Below, one piece after another: positions 33,520 through 36,000 of a stretch of 36,000 nt of DNA (positions within the stretch are counted from its first letter, which is position 1; the number at the start of each line of letters is the position of its first letter). The stretch comes from Fragilariopsis cylindrus CCMP1102. Lineage: Eukaryota > Bacillariophyta > Bacillariophyceae > Bacillariales > Bacillariaceae. The stretch is taken from positions 1 through 36,000 of the forward strand of contig FMBT01000006.1 of NCBI GenBank assembly GCA_900095095.1, given 5' to 3'. Under the pieces are notes generated by a model that searched no databases, was not told where the DNA came from, and worked only from the letters and a program-made list of their open reading frames with translations. The translations under genes and the position numbers were made by a program.

Positions 33520-35213
33520 TTATTGTCCCGGCATTTTTGGACCTCCAGCTCGTTTTGACATGATAATTTGATCGACTTTCAAAACGGTGGTAGCCGCTTC
33601 AATTGCCAACTTCAAGGCCGATCGTTTCACATACATCAAATCGTACACATTAGCATCTTTCATACCTTTGCTACCAGGATCATTCTCAATGTCTACACCG
33701 GCATCGATCTGACCATTGACGTGACTCGCTCGCATATCCGCTAGAACCTGAACAGCGTCCCATCCAGCATTTTCTGCGAGAGTTCGGCTTACACATTCGA
33801 GTGATTTTGCGAATGCTCTAATAGCGTACTGTTCAAGTCCTGGATGCTGGTCGGCCAGTCGATCAAGTCGACAGCGCATTCCATTTCGCAAGCACCTCCA
33901 CCGTAAACAATGCGACCATCTTTGCACGCCATTTGTACGGCATGGACCCCGTCTTCGACTGCACGTTCTAGATCGTTAAGGACACTTGAGGTGGAGGCTC
34001 GTAAGACAAGGGTAGCGATCTTGCTTGTCCCATCAACGTCGTTTTCAAAGACAGTAACGGTACGACCACCAACGATCTTTTGTGTGGTTGTCGCACTTCC
34101 CATTTCTTCTGGTGTGGGTGCTCCCAAACGTACTAGAGCAGTGGCTCCGGTAGCTTGGCATAAACGGCGTAATTCCCACTTTGAAGAAAGTTTCAAGGCA
34201 ATCAATTTGTACTTTTCGATAAAATGCAAGGCCATATCACTAATATTACCACCTGTAACGATAACTTTGATACCGGATTCAGCAATTCCTTGAATTATTT
34301 CTTCCATTTTAGTTTCTTCCGTTCGATTGTAATTTTTGAGGTCATCTGCAGTCTTCATCAAGACTGTTCCTTTAGCTTCCGTACCACTGGCTTCCACTCC
34401 CGATGCGTAGACAGCAATTTTCGCATTTTTTTCGGATGCTTTAATAGTTGTTTCTACACCCCGTTGTGCGACGAATCCCTGTACGCATGCCGATTGACCT
34501 ACATTTCCACCCATAATCTTAACAGTTCGAATAGAGGAGGGGTTTAAGACCGACATGTCCTTCTTGTTCAGGACGATTTGACAAGCCTCGATGACTAAAT
34601 CACTTAGAATATCTTCTGACCCGTAATGTTTCGATCCCAAGACAGGTTTTAATACTTTCTCCTTCAGTTCCTGGAGGGCTTCGGGACTCGAAGCGGGATG
34701 AGCTAGGGTAGATACAACGCAACCACCATCTGTGTTATCTATATTCGATACTAACAATTCGTTCAGTAATTTAGTAGACGCCAAATGAAATCCCTCCATT
34801 ATATCAGTTTTGTGTCTCCATCCCATAGTCTTCATTAAATCTAATGTAGAGGTTAGTAATTCCCCAGCAAACATGAGTGCTAGGTTGGTTCCATCACCGC
34901 ATTCCGTTTCTTGTTGCTGGACAGCCAATTCTAATAACTTAGCTGCGGGATGTTCAACTTCAATTTCCTTAAGGATAGAAGCACAATCACTTGTGACCAT
35001 TAATTTTTCTAAATGATTAACAATAAGTTTGTTACGTCCCTGTGGTCCCATACTCGATGAAAGCATTCGTGATAATTCGCATGCAGCGGTAATGCTCCGT
35101 GCGACGACGGCACCACCACCATCTTCATCACTGAAATGTTCGTGGCCATCCTTTAACATACCACCCAATCCCGCGGCGGCGTTGTACGCCATACTACCAT
35201 TACTGAGAGACAT
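33520..35213 (-). CDS. CCT8: Cytosolic chaperonin TCP-1 subunit theta (CCT8), one frameshift near 33862
   Basis: One of eight subunits of the eukaryotic CCT/TRiC ring that folds actin, tubulin and other proteins with ATP. It has no intron and is about 564 residues after one base is restored, near the usual 540-560. Matches to CCT8 run throughout: MLKDGHEHFSDEDGG; NKLIVNHLEKLMVTSDCASI (most subunits read GP.G.DK.); VQQQETECGDGTN, the ATP-site GDGT; VTGGNISDMALHFIEKYK; KWELRRLCQATGATALVRL; LERAVEDGVHAVQ; YGGGACEMECAVDL. After the break come LADQHPGLEQYAIRAFAKSL, GVDIEND and VDQIIMSKRAGGPK. The break lies in GACTTGATC(C)GACTGGCC, where one base is missing. Since the protein is essential and both halves are conserved, an assembly error is the likely cause. 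Confidence 0.93.
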
Positions 35214-35382
35214 GATATAATATTCGATGTATTTCTTTTCTGTCTACTATTATTTTCTACTTGTTGTATTATTGATCCGATTTCAATTCTCGATTGTAAA
35301 TCTTATTCGTTGGTTTGTGTGCAGTGAACAATGTTGGTTCAGTCAATTTCAAATTGTACCGGTACTACTGTAGACAATAAAA
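35214..35382. promoter_or_regulatory. Upstream region of CCT8
   Basis: Immediately 5' of the CCT8 start codon; it probably contains the CCT8 promoter. It includes TTATTGATCCGA (about 35269-35280), matching 11 bases of the dispersed element's core. That is likely chance. Confidence 0.4.
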
Positions 35383-35847
35383 ATGCTGAAAGAGATAGCA
35401 AGGCACAAATCCCGGTGCGAAGTACGGACGATTATGTACGATACATATATACTATGCATATACTTATACCCAATGATACATAGTTACAGTCACGTTTTTG
35501 AATCCGAAGCTTTTTATTCGTGGTTTAGTTCGCACGCAAAAAACACAACTATGAAACTGCTCTTTGAAAAATACACCGTTCAAAGAGTCCAAAAAAGTTT
35601 TTCGTCCAACTTCCTCCAAACGATGCACAAGGTCCTGATTTACACTTATGCCTTTTTGCCTAATATTTTACCTAAATGTTTCATTTTCTATGAGTCTTTA
35701 TTAGAATTAAAAATACATACTGTTTTCAATACTGAAATATTTAGACATTCTTCAAAAATTGAGAATAAAGCATCCCTTTTCCGTGTCTTCCATGAAATTT
35801 TTGACTATCAGTTAACTTTACGTGCTTTTCCAAATGAAAAAAATTGA
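35383..35847 (+). CDS. Unrecognised open frame of 154 codons
   Basis: Open from an ATG 169 bp upstream of CCT8, on the opposite strand. The product is rich in Phe, Tyr, Ile, His and Lys, with no signal peptide and no familiar motif. A hydrophobic run (VLIYTYAFLPNILPKCFIFY) is present. Composition follows the AT-rich flank, so it may be a chance frame. Nothing around it supports expression. Confidence 0.2.
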   Translation: MLKEIARHKSRCEVRTIMYDTYILCIYLYPMIHSYSHVFESEAFYSWFSSHAKNTTMKLLFEKYTVQRVQKSFSSNFLQTMHKVLIYTYAFLPNILPKCFIFYESLLELKIHTVFNTEIFRHSSKIENKASLFRVFHEIFDYQLTLRAFPNEKN

Positions 35848-36000
35848 TACCTTCTTGTGCGTCGCGCTTCAATGTTCAATACTGTATACCAGTGGAAATA
35901 GCGTATTTTACTTATTCTTTTACGCCAATGTATTCCAAATCATTCGACTCTATTCCAGCGTGAGACAGAAGTGAATACAGTAATAGAATCGATGGAGAGA
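35848..36000. other. Right edge, no feature seen
   Basis: About 150 bp of AT-rich sequence to the window edge without a recognisable element. Confidence 0.4.

Noticed and set aside
34224..34547. Open frames on the strand opposite CCT8
   Set aside because: They are antisense shadows of a well-conserved coding gene and have no features of their own.

Overview
The window is eukaryotic nuclear DNA, most likely from a diatom or a close stramenopile relative. Genes lie on both strands, about 50-900 bp apart, with short GT-AG introns of roughly 90-290 nt. Two proteins begin with a signal peptide whose cleavage site is followed by Phe (NA^F), the bipartite plastid-targeting signal of diatoms, and a third has the A^W form. 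Other diatom-like traits are a Pro-Ser-rich secreted protein with cysteine modules, a family-61-type glycosyltransferase, an HNK-1-type sulfotransferase and a decayed Ty1/copia reverse transcriptase of diatom type. No prokaryotic operons, CRISPR arrays, rRNA or tRNA genes were seen. The species cannot be told from the sequence alone.

Layout. 1-2883 (-): VPS15, the PI3-kinase regulatory subunit, lacking its C-terminus at the window edge. 3768-6621 (-): five-exon catalase-peroxidase KatG. 7100-8994 (+): secreted cysteine-rich protein, broken in several places. 9150-10930 (-): broken GT61-like glycosyltransferase. 11598-12847 (-): membrane protein of unknown function. About 12.9-14.3 kb: low-complexity DNA. 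14394-15112 (+): dead copia-type polymerase. 15478-16406 (-): P-loop NTPase. 17017-18197 (+): plastid-type DUF1295 membrane protein. 18304-20124 (-): FLVCR/MFSD7-like transporter. 20533-22563 (+): ASNSD1-like asparagine-synthetase-domain protein. 23113-24990 (+): plastid class II fructose-bisphosphate aldolase. 25667-27768 (-): amino-acid permease. 28187-29687 (+): sulfotransferase. 29762-30679 (-): probable thylakoid-lumen protein. 31219-32961 (-): PAAT-like protein. 33520-35213 (-): chaperonin CCT8. 35383-35847 (+): an unrecognised reading frame.

The genes are mostly unrelated housekeeping, plastid and cell-surface functions. There is no obvious cluster or operon-like system. Plastid or photosynthesis-related products (aldolase, lumen protein, DUF1295 protein) and Golgi/cell-surface products (GT61, sulfotransferase, Cys-rich protein) are interspersed.

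A pervasive feature is the single-base indel. Conserved genes that should be intact (CCT8, ASNSD1, KatG, sulfotransferase, P-loop NTPase) change frame at one-base gaps, usually in short homopolymers and usually by loss of a base, while VPS15, the FLVCR-like transporter, the permease, the aldolase and the PAAT-like gene read cleanly. Residual homopolymer error in a long-read assembly explains this best, with real decay possible for the glycosyltransferase and the Cys-rich gene. The most biologically interesting points are a VPS15 whose catalytic Asp is replaced by Phe, a 54-bp dispersed element upstream of two + strand genes 21 kb apart, a duplicated C-terminal motif in the PAAT-like protein, and a P-loop NTPase beside the copia remnant. 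I found no clear sign of a wholly new multi-gene system.
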